The notes below the pieces were generated by a model. That model saw nothing but the letters and a program-made list of their open reading frames with translations, was not told the DNA's origin and did not search any database. Position numbers and translations under genes: made by a program. Shown here piece by piece: positions 1-9,300 of a DNA stretch of 64,000 bases (the first letter of the stretch is position 1; the number at the start of each line of letters is the position of its first letter). The DNA is from Natronosalvus amylolyticus (GTDB taxonomy: Archaea > Halobacteriota > Halobacteria > Halobacteriales > Natrialbaceae). The DNA is taken from positions 3,162,001 to 3,226,000 of the forward strand of contig NZ_CP101156.1 in assembly GCF_024298845.1 (NCBI RefSeq), written 5' to 3'.

Positions 1-1094
1 ATAGCGGGTATGTCGATTTACCCGCTATCGAATTCTCGACGCGTGAACTAACGGGTGCGTTAGGGGATTCGATTACGGTATTGCCACTGGTCGTCGCCCT
101 CGCTGCGACGACCTCCGTCTCGCTGGCCCACGTCTTTCTGGCGTTCGGCATCTTTCAGATCGTCTGGGGACTGTTCTATGGGATGCCGATGTCGCTCGAG
201 CCGATGAAGGCGCTGGTTGGCCTTGCAATCGTCGGCGCGCTCTCCCACCCGGAACTGATCGCCGCCGGATTGCTCACTGGCGGGGTCTTGCTGCTCGTTG
301 GGTGGTTCGGGCTCGTTGGTCGACTCGAGCGAGTCGTCGGTGAACCGGTCGTCCGCGGGATTCAACTGGCGGTGGCGTTACTGTTGCTCCAGGCTGCGTT
401 CGGGCTGTCTCTCGAGTCGCTGCCCGTTGCACTCGGCGGCGTAACGCTCGTCGCACTGCTGTGGATTGGCGGGTTCCGAAACGGAAGTTCGCTCGTCGTT
501 CTCGGCGTTGGCGGTGCGGTGGCCGTTAGCGTCGCCGGTTTTCCGGCCCTGCGTCTCCCGGAGGCAAGCTTCTTTCCGGCCGGAAATCCCGCGCTTACCG
601 TCGGTGCACTCGAGGCGACCGTTGCCCAGCTCGGGATGACGATCGGGAACGCCGCAATCGCAACGGCGCTCCTCGCTGGAGACCTCTACGACCGGCAGCT
701 CTCGTCGGATCGGCTCTCTCGCAGTATGGGTGTTACCTGCCTGGCGGCAGTACCTCTCGGTGGCGTTCCGATGTGTCACGGCAGCGGTGGACTGGCAGGC
801 AAGTACGCGTTCGGGGCGAAGACCGCTGGAGCGAACGTCATCCTCGGCGTCGGCTATCTCGCACTGTCGCTGCTGGCTATCGGAGCTCTCCTGGCGGCGT
901 TTCCGCTGGCATTACTGGGCGTGTTGTTGGCCATCGTCGGTGTCGAACTTGGTCGTGCCGCAGTGACGCCGCTTTCGACGTATCGCGACGGAGCAATCGC
1001 CGTGACCGTCGGGTTGCTCGGTCTCTTCGTGAACGTTGGGTTGGCGTTCGTCGCCGGCGTCGTGCTCTGGCAACTGGTCGTTCGGTTCCGGTAA
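1..1094 (+). CDS. MOT1-type molybdate/sulfate transporter, 5' partial
   Basis: The frame is open from the left edge (first full codon at base 3) without a start codon, so a short N-terminus lies outside the window. The product is almost wholly hydrophobic, with about ten membrane segments. Two signatures of the MOT1 (putative sulfate/molybdate transporter) family are visible: ELTGALGDSITVLPLVVAL at bases 45-101 and PMCHGSGGLAGKYAFGAKT at about 768-824. The family moves oxyanions across the cytoplasmic membrane; which oxyanion cannot be told from sequence. The first ATG-like start inside the window (TTG at 81) falls in the middle of the first signature and is not the real start. Confidence 0.85.
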   Translation, partial: SGYVDLPAIEFSTRELTGALGDSITVLPLVVALAATTSVSLAHVFLAFGIFQIVWGLFYGMPMSLEPMKALVGLAIVGALSHPELIAAGLLTGGVLLLVGWFGLVGRLERVVGEPVVRGIQLAVALLLLQAAFGLSLESLPVALGGVTLVALLWIGGFRNGSSLVVLGVGGAVAVSVAGFPALRLPEASFFPAGNPALTVGALEATVAQLGMTIGNAAIATALLAGDLYDRQLSSDRLSRSMGVTCLAAVPLGGVPMCHGSGGLAGKYAFGAKTAGANVILGVGYLALSLLAIGALLAAFPLALLGVLLAIVGVELGRAAVTPLSTYRDGAIAVTVGLLGLFVNVGLAFVAGVVLWQLVVRFR

Positions 1095-1149
1095 CCGGGC
1101 CGTGGTCGGGCCATGTCGATTTTTCACCCTCGAGGACGAACGCCAACCG

Positions 1150-1284
1150 ATGACTGACACGCTGGCGTGGCGCGACCTGTTCGAGCGAGGCGAGGCGGTC
1201 GGCGTCGACCTCGAGACGATTCGAACGACGAGGGCACGACTCCGTGCCGAAGCGACCGAAGGAGGTGAGCGAGACGATGCCTGA
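1150..1284 (+). CDS. Small acidic protein upstream of a PIN protein, antitoxin-like
   Basis: A 44-residue ORF starts at ATG 1150 (MTDTLAWRDLFERGEAVGVD...). It ends 8 nt inside the likely start of the following PIN-domain gene, an arrangement typical of translationally coupled toxin-antitoxin pairs. It has no recognisable DNA-binding fold at this length, though it is mostly helical and charged. A longer in-frame start at 1036 would overlap the transporter and is disfavoured. The antitoxin role is inferred only from size and position; it could equally be a partner of a non-toxin PIN protein. Confidence 0.5.
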   Translation: MTDTLAWRDLFERGEAVGVDLETIRTTRARLRAEATEGGERDDA

Positions 1285-1750
1285 CCGGCCGAATCCGGCT
1301 CGAGTGGTCGCCGATACGGACGTCCTGGCGGCGGACCTGTTCGTCGACGGCGATGCCAGAGCAGCCCTCGACCACGTCCGGCGTCACGAGTGGGTCGAAC
1401 TCGTCGCCAGCGACGAACTGCTCACAGCAACCGAGACGCTCGTCACGTCGCTCGCAGATAGCGATCTCGCGGCGGCTCACCGCGAGCGTCTCGAGCCCGA
1501 CCGCGTTCGCGTCGAACAGCCGCCCGAGGATCATCCAGCGCTGGCGTCTGCCTACCGCGGAAACGCGGCACACCTGCTCACGTACGAGGAGGGGTTGCGT
1601 TCGGCCAAGGCCGGACTGACACTCCAACCGCGGGTGTCGGTCAGCATCCGGTCTCCGGATGCCTTCGCCACGCTGTTCGACCCGGAAAGCCTGTACGAAG
1701 CCGTCGTCGGTGGGACCTATCCCGGTCCTGATCGAGACCCACTCGAGTGA
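1277..1750 (+). CDS. PIN-domain protein, VapC-like
   Basis: A 157-residue protein if started at ATG 1277; a GTG at 1244 would add 11 residues. The N-terminal VVADTDVLAADL resembles the first acidic motif of PIN nucleases. It is followed by a conserved acidic helix (ASDELLTATE) and a DHPALASAYRGNAAHLLTYEEG stretch where PIN proteins carry the later acidic cluster. PIN domains are metal-dependent ribonucleases of VapC toxins and RNA-processing factors. It overlaps the small upstream ORF by 8 nt. It is longer than a typical VapC (about 130 residues), and the toxin role is not proven. Confidence 0.65.
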   Translation: MPDRPNPARVVADTDVLAADLFVDGDARAALDHVRRHEWVELVASDELLTATETLVTSLADSDLAAAHRERLEPDRVRVEQPPEDHPALASAYRGNAAHLLTYEEGLRSAKAGLTLQPRVSVSIRSPDAFATLFDPESLYEAVVGGTYPGPDRDPLE

Positions 1751-1790
1751 CATACTTTACCGAAACCGACCCGCTCGAGTGACATACTTT
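1742..1790 (+). repeat. 17-bp perfect direct repeat across the PIN stop codon
   Basis: CTCGAGTGACATACTTT occurs at 1742-1758 and again at 1774-1790, a 32-bp period. The first copy contains the last codons and TGA stop of the PIN gene. The second is followed by a run of T (1788-1793), in the gap between two convergent genes, so it may assist termination. Confidence 0.8.
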
Positions 1791-1809
1791 TTTGAAACAG
1801 CGCCCTCCC

Positions 1810-3144
1810 TCAATCCGATGCCTCGAGCGCTTCGGCGGTCGTCTCCGTTGGGACCACGTACCGATCCGGAAGCTCTGGAATCGGCTCGCGGCCGACGGTG
1901 AAAAACCGCTCGGTGCGCGTGAGCTCTTCGGCGGCGGGACTCGGCTTCTTGATTTCTTCGAACTCGACGGCGACGCCCTCGTCTTCCGGGGCGATGCGGA
2001 CCGCCGAGAGCTGATAGCTCGGATAGAACACCGGTGGAAGGAGGCCAATGATGCCGTCGCGCCGGTGGAGTCGTCGCAGCCAGGTGCCGCTGTTCACGAG
2101 GATACCGCCCTCGAGTTCCTGGATCATCGGTCGGTGGGTGTGGCCGAAACAGAAGATGGTGGTCTCCGGGTTCGCATCGAACACCTCGCGAGCGGCATCC
2201 TCGTAGGGAGCTTCGGGGTCGACCGTCAGGTCGGTCTCGAAGACGCCGAATCGGTTGACTGTCTTCTTGATGTCGCGGCGGATGAAGTGCAGCGGAATGC
2301 CGACCAGGACGAGCAGTCCGGCCACCGCGACGTTCGTGGCGAGCACGAACCAGGCGACGGTGCCCGCTCGACCGAACTGTCCGAGGAACTCGGTTGCCGC
2401 TTCGACTGGCGTCGACCAGATGCCGACCAGGTCGAGACCCGCTAGTATCGCGAGCAGGACGCTGATGTTGAACAACAGCAAAAACGGGACCAGCGAGTAT
2501 CGGAGCAGTGGGTTCATCTCCCGGTAGAAGTACTTCGAGAACAGCCAGACCGGCATCCGTTCGGTTGGGGTGACCGCCTGGACGTTTTTCAGCCAGTTGT
2601 ACCGGCCGCGGTCTGAGAGCTTCCCTGCCCGACTCGTCACGAGCGTGTTGTAGTAGTAGCCGAGTGGGGTCGCGTGTGGGTTGCCCCAGTCTTCGATTCG
2701 GTTGTTGTCGTCGCGCTGGTGTCCGTGTTCGAAGTGAATCGCCTGCTCGCCAACCTCCCGGCTGATCGACTGCTCGGGAACCAGGTCGACGTTGTACTCG
2801 GCAAAGCGCTCGACGTACTCGTCGTAGGCGGCCAGTTCGTGGTCGTGATTGCCGGGCAAGAGCGTAATGGAGACGTTCTCGCCGGTCGCACGGAACTGCT
2901 CGAACAGTTCCTGGTAGGTTTCCTCGAGTACGTCGAACTTCTCGATGCCCGAAACCGTCGTGAACTCCCAGAGTCCGAACGCGTCGCCGTTGATAATCAA
3001 TTCGGCGTCTTCGTCCGTTTTTTCCAGTCGTTCGAGGAAGTCGAGGAGCTCGGGGAGAAAATCGACGTGCTCGAGTTGTTCGTCACCGCCGATGTGCAGG
3101 TCGCTGATCACGTAGTAGACCCGATCATCGGTGTGGGTTGCCAT
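1810..3144 (-). CDS. Calcineurin-like metallophosphoesterase with two membrane segments
   Basis: The 444-residue product carries the metallophosphoesterase ligand set in order: ISDLHIGG near residue 15, NGDAFGLW near 55, GNHDHE near 95, HGHQRD near 140 and GHTHRP near 335. Two hydrophobic stretches around residues 215-240 and 255-285 interrupt the catalytic fold, suggesting membrane anchoring between the two halves of the domain. The family includes UDP-2,3-diacylglucosamine hydrolases, but archaea lack lipid A, so the substrate is unknown. The ATG at 3144 (MATHTDDRV...) was chosen over an in-frame start 27 nt upstream because the family motif follows closely. It is convergent with the PIN gene. 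Confidence 0.85.
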   Translation of the reverse strand: MATHTDDRVYYVISDLHIGGDEQLEHVDFLPELLDFLERLEKTDEDAELIINGDAFGLWEFTTVSGIEKFDVLEETYQELFEQFRATGENVSITLLPGNHDHELAAYDEYVERFAEYNVDLVPEQSISREVGEQAIHFEHGHQRDDNNRIEDWGNPHATPLGYYYNTLVTSRAGKLSDRGRYNWLKNVQAVTPTERMPVWLFSKYFYREMNPLLRYSLVPFLLLFNISVLLAILAGLDLVGIWSTPVEAATEFLGQFGRAGTVAWFVLATNVAVAGLLVLVGIPLHFIRRDIKKTVNRFGVFETDLTVDPEAPYEDAAREVFDANPETTIFCFGHTHRPMIQELEGGILVNSGTWLRRLHRRDGIIGLLPPVFYPSYQLSAVRIAPEDEGVAVEFEEIKKPSPAAEELTRTERFFTVGREPIPELPDRYVVPTETTAEALEASD

Positions 3145-3210
3145 CGTTCCCACGAAGTCCTCGAGCATCAAAAGGTGTTTTCTTCTTTCGCCTGTTGGGA
3201 AACTGTTGTC

Positions 3211-4056
3211 TTACCGCCAGGGAACGACACCTGGGGTCGTCACCCAGTGTCCGAGCCGACGTCTGAGTGAGCTGGGTAACAGCCTCGAGAGTACGGGTAT
3301 TACGCGGTTTCGGTAGCCGGGGACGAAGACGATATCACCGCGTTTGGCTGCCCGGTATCCCGACGCGGCGACCTGTTGCGGTGTGAACATAAACCGGCGC
3401 TCGAGCCACGTCGAACCCCGCCCACAGCGGTCGTGGATACTCGTCGAAACCGGCCCCGGACAGAGCGCGGTGACGGTGACGCCCGTCTCGCGACACTCCG
3501 CAGCGATCGATTCCGTAAACGAGAGCAGGTACGCTTTGCTCGCGTGGTATCCCGCCATCGTCGGCCCCGGACGCACGGCTGCCGTGGACGCTACCGTAAG
3601 CACCATCCCGTCGTCTCGCTCGAGCATCGCCGGAAGATACAGTCGCGTCAACGCCATCGGTGCCTCGACGTTGATTCGAAGCTGGTCGCGTTCGGCCTCG
3701 AGATCGCTTTCGGCGAACGGCCCGTAGGTGGCGATAGCGGCGTTGTTCACCAGTGCGTCAATGTGGCCCACAGCGTCCGATATCCGGTCGTGGAGGGCCT
3801 GTGGTGCCTCTGGATCCGAGAGATCGGCAGCTATTGCCGTCGCCGCACACCCGAACCGATCGCGGAGTCGGGTGGCCGCCCCCTCGAGTCGGTCGCGATC
3901 TCGAGCCGTGAGCACCAGATCGTAGCCGTCGGCGGCGAACTCGGCTGCCAGTGCGTAGCCGATGCCACGACTGCCGCCGGTGACGAGGGCCCTCCGAGGC
4001 CGTGCGGTAGCGTCTCTATCGGTCGCCTCGCTCGAGGCCGATGCTCGATTCGTCAT
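3211..4056 (-). CDS. Short-chain dehydrogenase/reductase (SDR)
   Basis: This 281-residue Rossmann-fold protein has the SDR cofactor motif TGGSRGIG near residue 28, NNAA near 107, a catalytic Ser region (VASTAAV) and YHASK near 177 (Tyr and Lys of the active site). After the PGPVST motif there is a C-terminal extension of about 60 residues ending in a basic, hydrophobic tail (RVIPVLSRLLPSSLRRRLGH) that may contact membrane, as in DltE-like or steroid-type SDRs. The start is ATG 4056; the longer in-frame upstream extension is low-complexity and overlaps the neighbouring plus-strand gene. The substrate cannot be predicted. Confidence 0.85.
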   Translation of the reverse strand: MTNRASASSEATDRDATARPRRALVTGGSRGIGYALAAEFAADGYDLVLTARDRDRLEGAATRLRDRFGCAATAIAADLSDPEAPQALHDRISDAVGHIDALVNNAAIATYGPFAESDLEAERDQLRINVEAPMALTRLYLPAMLERDDGMVLTVASTAAVRPGPTMAGYHASKAYLLSFTESIAAECRETGVTVTALCPGPVSTSIHDRCGRGSTWLERRFMFTPQQVAASGYRAAKRGDIVFVPGYRNRVIPVLSRLLPSSLRRRLGHWVTTPGVVPWR

Positions 4057-4197
4057 AGGTTCAGTTGTGGCCTCGAGGAGAAAAATGGCTACCCCGGCTT
4101 CCAGACGGTGTGTTCGATCTCGGCCTCGTTCGGATACCCCTGGCACCGGGGTGGATATTTTATTCTCGAGGCCGTAGATTCGAGTGGTGATTCCAGT

Positions 4198-4410
4198 ATG
4201 GAGACGAACGTTGGCGGTCTCGACCGTACGGGACGTATCGCTATCGGCATCCTGTTGATTGCAGCGGGTGCCCTCGCCCTCGCGGGGTACTGGGGAATCG
4301 GGCTCGGGGTCGGCGTGATCGCCGTCCTGGTCGGTGCTATCCTGCTGGTCACGGGTACCACGAGAAAATGTCCGGTCAACCAGGCCGTCGGTATCGACAC
4401 GTCCGAGTGA
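4198..4410 (+). CDS. YgaP-like DUF2892 small membrane protein
   Basis: The 70-residue product begins METNVGGLDRTGRIAIGI and has two closely spaced hydrophobic helices followed by a KCPVNQAVGIDT tail. This matches the DUF2892/YgaP transmembrane domain (N-x-G..DR-x-x-R start, two helices, CP-x-N end). It is often fused or adjacent to rhodanese domains, but none is present here. It is divergent from the SDR gene, with 141 bp between start codons. Confidence 0.8.
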   Translation: METNVGGLDRTGRIAIGILLIAAGALALAGYWGIGLGVGVIAVLVGAILLVTGTTRKCPVNQAVGIDTSE

Positions 4411-4513
4411 GAGCGATTCCTGGGTTTCATCAGACACCCGTGGGAGCCCGTTACCGGAGGGTATGTTGCCGATACTCCCTCGAGTGGCCAACGGACTGAT
4501 TCACGAGTCGAAG

Positions 4514-5098
4514 CTAGCTGTCGTCCGTCGTCTCTTCCGTTCGATCGGCGTACCAGTCGGCAAACGCTGCTAGCGCCCGTCCGCGGTGGGAGATGGCGTT
4601 TTTTTCCGCGGCAGTCATCTCCGCGAGCGTCTGGCCGTTGTACGCAAATATCGGGTCGTAACCGAAACCGCCCTCGCCTCGTGGCTCGACGAGGGTGCCG
4701 GCCACCGACCCCTCGAACGTTTCGACGCCGTCTTCGTCCGCGTAGGCCAGTACCGTTCGGAAGTGCGCCCGTCGGTTCTCCTCCGCACTGGCGAGCTCCC
4801 AGACCCGTTCGACGCCGACAGTTCCCTCGACGTAAGCCGAGTACGGACCGGGAAAGCCGCCCAGCGCGTCGACGAACAGCCCCGTGTCGTCGACGAGAAC
4901 GCCGTCTATCTCGTCATCCGTGGCGGCGATAGCGTCGTAGCTCTCTCGAGCCCCGCGTTTCGCGATCTCCTCGAGGTCGTCGTGTTGAATCTCGGTGTAG
5001 TCGTAGCCCACCTGTTCGACGGTGGCGAGTCCATCGAGGTACGCCTGTGCCTCCTCGACCTTTCCCTCGTTTCCCGTGACGAACCGAAGCGTGTGCAT
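4514..5098 (-). CDS. XTP/dITP diphosphatase (RdgB/HAM1 family)
   Basis: This 194-residue enzyme hydrolyses non-canonical purine nucleoside triphosphates (ITP, dITP, XTP) to monophosphates, cleansing the nucleotide pool. The motifs are complete: FVTGNEGKVEEA at the N-terminus, VDDTGLFVDALGGFPGPYSA in the middle, GFGYDPIF, and AISHRGRAL near the C-terminus. ATG 5098 places the FVTGN motif at residues 5-9, as in other family members. It stands alone on the minus strand. Confidence 0.93.
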   Translation of the reverse strand: MHTLRFVTGNEGKVEEAQAYLDGLATVEQVGYDYTEIQHDDLEEIAKRGARESYDAIAATDDEIDGVLVDDTGLFVDALGGFPGPYSAYVEGTVGVERVWELASAEENRRAHFRTVLAYADEDGVETFEGSVAGTLVEPRGEGGFGYDPIFAYNGQTLAEMTAAEKNAISHRGRALAAFADWYADRTEETTDDS

Positions 5099-5171
5099 AC
5101 CGGAACCGGGGTGGGGGAGCCCCAAAGCGCCGTCGATACCGGTTCGTCGTGGGTTCCAGACGCCGCGACAG

Positions 5172-5348
5172 CTACTCTACTGCGGCCGCTGCAACGGTGT
5201 GTCCTAACAAGGCAATCGAGCCGAGTGCAATGGCGAGGCCGACGATCAGTATCGGGCCAAATCCCTCGAGAAAGATACCGACGACGACCGTCGTCAGGCC
5301 GACGGCCATGCCGATCACCGGGAGCGTGAAGCCGAGGTCGGGGTCCAT
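5172..5348 (-). CDS. Small hydrophobic haloarchaeal membrane protein
   Basis: A 58-residue protein starting at ATG 5348 (MDPDLGFTLPVIGMAVG). It consists of two predicted membrane helices rich in Gly, Val and Ile, separated by a short FLEGFGP turn. I do not recognise a function. Its upstream region faces the FAH-family gene with only about 90 bp between them. Confidence 0.6.
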   Translation of the reverse strand: MDPDLGFTLPVIGMAVGLTTVVVGIFLEGFGPILIVGLAIALGSIALLGHTVAAAAVE

Positions 5349-5441
5349 AGCGACGCCAACGGCGACCGACACTATTGGTACGCACTCGCTTCGGATGAGT
5401 AATCGGCGATGAACGGGGCTAGCAACTACGCTGGAATGGAA

Positions 5442-6194
5442 CTACCGACTCGAGACGACCGTATTCCGCAGGGTTCCGACGCCGTCGTAGGTGATCTCGA
5501 CGGTATCGCCTCGCTCGAGCAAGCCAGGATTAGCCGGGCTGCCGAAGGCGATGACGTCGCCGGGACGGAGCGTAAAGCGTTCGGAGAGGAAGGCGATAAC
5601 CTCGTACGGGTCGAACAACATCAGTTCGGTGTTGGCCTCCTGTCGGCGCTCGCCGGCGACGTCGGTCCACATCTCGAGGCCGGTCGGATCGACCTCGGTC
5701 TCGAGCCACGGTCCCAGCGGGCCCGACCCGTCGAACGCCTTTCGGGCCGTTCGGCCCTGCTGGTCGAGGGCGTCGACGTCGTTAATGATCGTGTATCCTC
5801 GGACGAAACCGGAAGCTGCTTCGGGCTCGATGTCTCGACAGCGTCGGTCGATGACGGCCGCCAGTTCACCCGCGTACGTCAGCTCGTCAGTGAACTCGGG
5901 AGACGGAATCGGTTGGCCGTGCCCGATGAGGGAGGCCGGGGGCTTGATGAAGAAATCCGGTTCCTCGGGGCGTTCGTAATCCATCTGCTCGAGGGTCTCG
6001 GCGAAGTTCCGGCCGACACAGTACAGCGCCGACGGCTCGCACGGCGGGAGCAATCGTCCGTCACGGCCGACCTCGTAGGTGCCGTCGTCCGCGTGGAGGA
6101 CGGCCCCGCGATAGTCGTCTTCGGGCGCGGCGTCGCCAACCGTGAGGCGTCCGGATACGGGTCCTGCCGGCGTCAGTAATCTCGCGAGTCGCAT
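5442..6194 (-). CDS. Fumarylacetoacetate hydrolase (FAH) family protein
   Basis: This 250-residue protein has the FAH fold: GRNFAETLEQM near residue 61, FFIKPPASLIGHGQPI near 81, LTYAGELAAVIDRR near 106, GYTIINDVDALDQQ near 130, and a C-terminal RPGDVIAFGSPANPG. Relatives include 2-hydroxyhepta-2,4-diene-1,7-dioate isomerases and acylpyruvate hydrolases that cut or isomerise beta-diketo acids using a divalent metal. In most members the metal-binding segment reads E-x-E; here it reads A-G-E, so one ligand appears to be lost. The start ATG 6194 is unambiguous. The specific substrate is unknown. Confidence 0.85.
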   Translation of the reverse strand: MRLARLLTPAGPVSGRLTVGDAAPEDDYRGAVLHADDGTYEVGRDGRLLPPCEPSALYCVGRNFAETLEQMDYERPEEPDFFIKPPASLIGHGQPIPSPEFTDELTYAGELAAVIDRRCRDIEPEAASGFVRGYTIINDVDALDQQGRTARKAFDGSGPLGPWLETEVDPTGLEMWTDVAGERRQEANTELMLFDPYEVIAFLSERFTLRPGDVIAFGSPANPGLLERGDTVEITYDGVGTLRNTVVSSR

Positions 6195-6318
6195 ACGGAA
6201 CCACTCGAGGCGAGCGACGTATGTCTGCTGATCGGCGTCGCTGGTGCCCCCTATTCGTTCGTAATTGAATGGTATTAACTGTCACAGCTTATTTCTCACT
6301 TCCCGATGTACTCCATCT

Positions 6319-9300
6319 ATGGCAGTTGAGGACGGTCCACCGACGGCTGGCGATGCGGGTGCTCACCTCGAGGCGACCGGCCGGGATCGACAACCGGTCG
6401 AGCCGTACGCCGACCTGGCGCGCGCTCTCGAGTCCCGTCTCGAAGGTGAGGTCGCTTTCGACGAGTACGCGCAGGTGTTGTACGCCACTGACGGGAGCAT
6501 CTATCAGGCTCGACCTGCGGGTGTCGTCCACCCAAGAGATATCGCGGATGTCCGGGAAGCGGTTCGGACGGCGGCCGAATTCGACACGCCGATTCTCCCC
6601 CGCGGGGCCGGGTCGTCGCTCGCAGGTCAGGCCGTCGGCCCGGGCTGTGTCGTCCTCGATTTCACGACGCGCATGGACGATATCCTCGAGGTCGATCCCG
6701 ACTCTCGCCGGGCGATCGTCCAGCCTGGCGTCGTCCAGGATCACCTGGACGCTCGCCTCGAGTCGCACGGTCTCAAGTTCGCACCCGACCCGGCTTCGGC
6801 AAACCGGGCGACCATCGGTGGCGGTATCGGGAACAATTCGACGGGTGCGCACTCCGTTCGGTACGGGATAACGGACGCCTACGTCGAGTCGTGTCGGGTT
6901 GTCCTCGCCGACGGGTCACTTATCCGAACGCGGGAGATCGTCCTCGACAGCCCCGAGTGGGACGAAATCGTCTCGAAAGACGACCGTGAAGCCCACATCT
7001 ACCGGACCGTTCGAAGTGCGGTCGAGGACAACGCGGATGAAATCGAGACGCGGTACCCCGACTTACAGCGCTCGGTGAGTGGGTACAATCTCCAGAAAGT
7101 ACTGTACGAGACCGACGACGGCGAGCGAGCGATCAACCTCTCGAAACTCCTCGTTGGCGCCGAAGGGACGCTGGGTATCGTCGTCGAAGCGACGCTCTCG
7201 TTGGTGACCGTACCCGAGGAAACGGCGCTCGTCGTCTACGCGTACGACGACCTCATTGACGCGCTGGCTGCCGTTCCACGCGCCCTCGAACACGACGTGA
7301 GCGCCGTCGAACTGATGGACGACGAGGTGTTCCGCCTCGCCCGCGGATCGGATGGGTATGCGACCTACGCCGAACCCATCCCCGAGGCGGCGGCGGCCGC
7401 ACTCATGCTCGAGTTCGATTCGGAACTGGTCGGAGACGATACCGGAGACGGCTCTCGAAGCGAACAGGCACAGCGGACGGCCTTCGAGGCAGCTATCGCC
7501 GAGACGACTGCGGACCTCCTCGAGGACGGCGACGCGTTTGAAGTCATCGAGGCCTACACCGAGGACGCCCAGGGAGACCTCTGGAAGCTTCGAAAAGCGG
7601 CGATTCCGCTGTTGATGAGTATGGACGGCGACCCCAAACCGTACCCGTTCATCGAAGACGCCTCCGTACCGCCGGCCGAACTCGCGACCTACGTCGGGCG
7701 CTTTCAGGAGATTCTCGAAAATCACGACACGACGGCTGCATATTTCGCTCACGCCGGAGCGGGGACCCTCCATATCCGCCCCATCCTCAACCTCAAGGAG
7801 GGGCCGTCGGTGGAGACGATGCGTGCCATCACCGACGACGTAACCGACCTCGTGCTCGAGCACGGGGGCGCGTTCTCGGGCGAACACGGGGACGGCATGG
7901 CCCGAACCGCGTTCACCCCCAAGATGTACGGCCCGGACCTGTGGCACGCGTTCAAAACCGTGAAGACGGCCTTCGACCCCGAGTGGCTGTGCAATCCGGG
8001 GAACGTCGTCTTCCGAGACGATAGCGACGACGTGGGGCCGGACGGTGACCGAGGCGTCGGGGCCGACGTCCGGGAGAACCTGCGGTACGGTCCCGCTTAT
8101 CGCTCGCTCGAGCCACGAACGACGCTCTCGTTCGAGGACGACGGCGGCTTCTCCCACCTCGTCGAGTTGTGTAACGGCTGTGGCACCTGCCGGCAGACGG
8201 GGGGTGACGTGATGTGCCCGACCTATCGGGCCTCCGGCGAGGAAATCCAGACGACACGCGGCCGGGCGAACTTGCTTCGGGCGGCGATTTCCGGCGAGCT
8301 CCCGCCCGAGGAACTGCACTCCGAACGCTTCCAGCGCGAGGTGCTCGACCTGTGTGTCGGCTGTAAAGGCTGTGCCAGCGACTGCCCGACCGGCGTCGAT
8401 CTGGCGAAACTCAAAGCCGAAGTCAAACACCAGTATCACACCGACGAGGGCGCGAGCCTCCGAACGAAACTCTTCGCGAACGTCGACCGACTGGCCACAC
8501 TGGGGAGTGCGACAGCCCCGTTCGCGAACCGCTTGCCCGACCTGCCGGGAGCTCGAGCCGCGATGGAACGCACCCTCGGCATCGCTCCCGAGCGCGAGTT
8601 GCCGACGTTCGAACGCGAGGATTTCCACGACTGGTGGGACGCACGCGGCGGCGCTCGCGTCGACGAATCGACCGCCGACGCCGCGGTCGTTCTCTTTCCC
8701 GACACGTTCACGACCTACAGCGACCTCGGTCCCGGAAAGGCAGCCGTCTCGCTGCTCGAGGCCGCCAACGTCCACGTGAGCGTTCCCACAGACCTCGAGC
8801 CAAGTGGCCGGGCCGCCTACTCGACGGGACTGCTCGAGGCCGCCCGTGAGCGGGCAAAACACAACGTCAGAACGCTGGCTCCGCGCGTCGAGGCCGGCCG
8901 GTCGGTCCTCTTCGTCGAACCGTCCGACGCCGTCATGTTCCAGGACGAGTACCGGGACCTGCTCGGGGGCGGAGACGACGTCGATTCGGACGCGCTCGCG
9001 GCTGTCTCGAACGGCGCGTTCGGTGTCCTCGAGTATCTCGACCGGACCGGATTGGATCGGTCGCTCGAGTTCGAGGTCGACGCCACCGCCCAGTCGCTCA
9101 CCTATCACGGCCACTGTAACCAGAAAGCCCAGGGGACTGACCACCACGCGGTTGGCGTCCTCAGACGGGCGGGCTACGCCGTCGATCCGCTGGATTCAAC
9201 CTGTTGTGGCATGGCCGGGAGCTTTGGCTACGAGGCCGAACACTACGACCTGTCGATGGCAATCGGCTCGCTGCTCGGCGACCAGGTCGAGGCCAGTTCG

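Noticed and set aside
7063-9147. Very long minus-strand frame (694 codons) opposite the FAD/Fe-S gene
   Set aside because: A typical high-GC shadow frame; the plus strand encodes clear FAD and 4Fe-4S motifs and the minus product has no motif.
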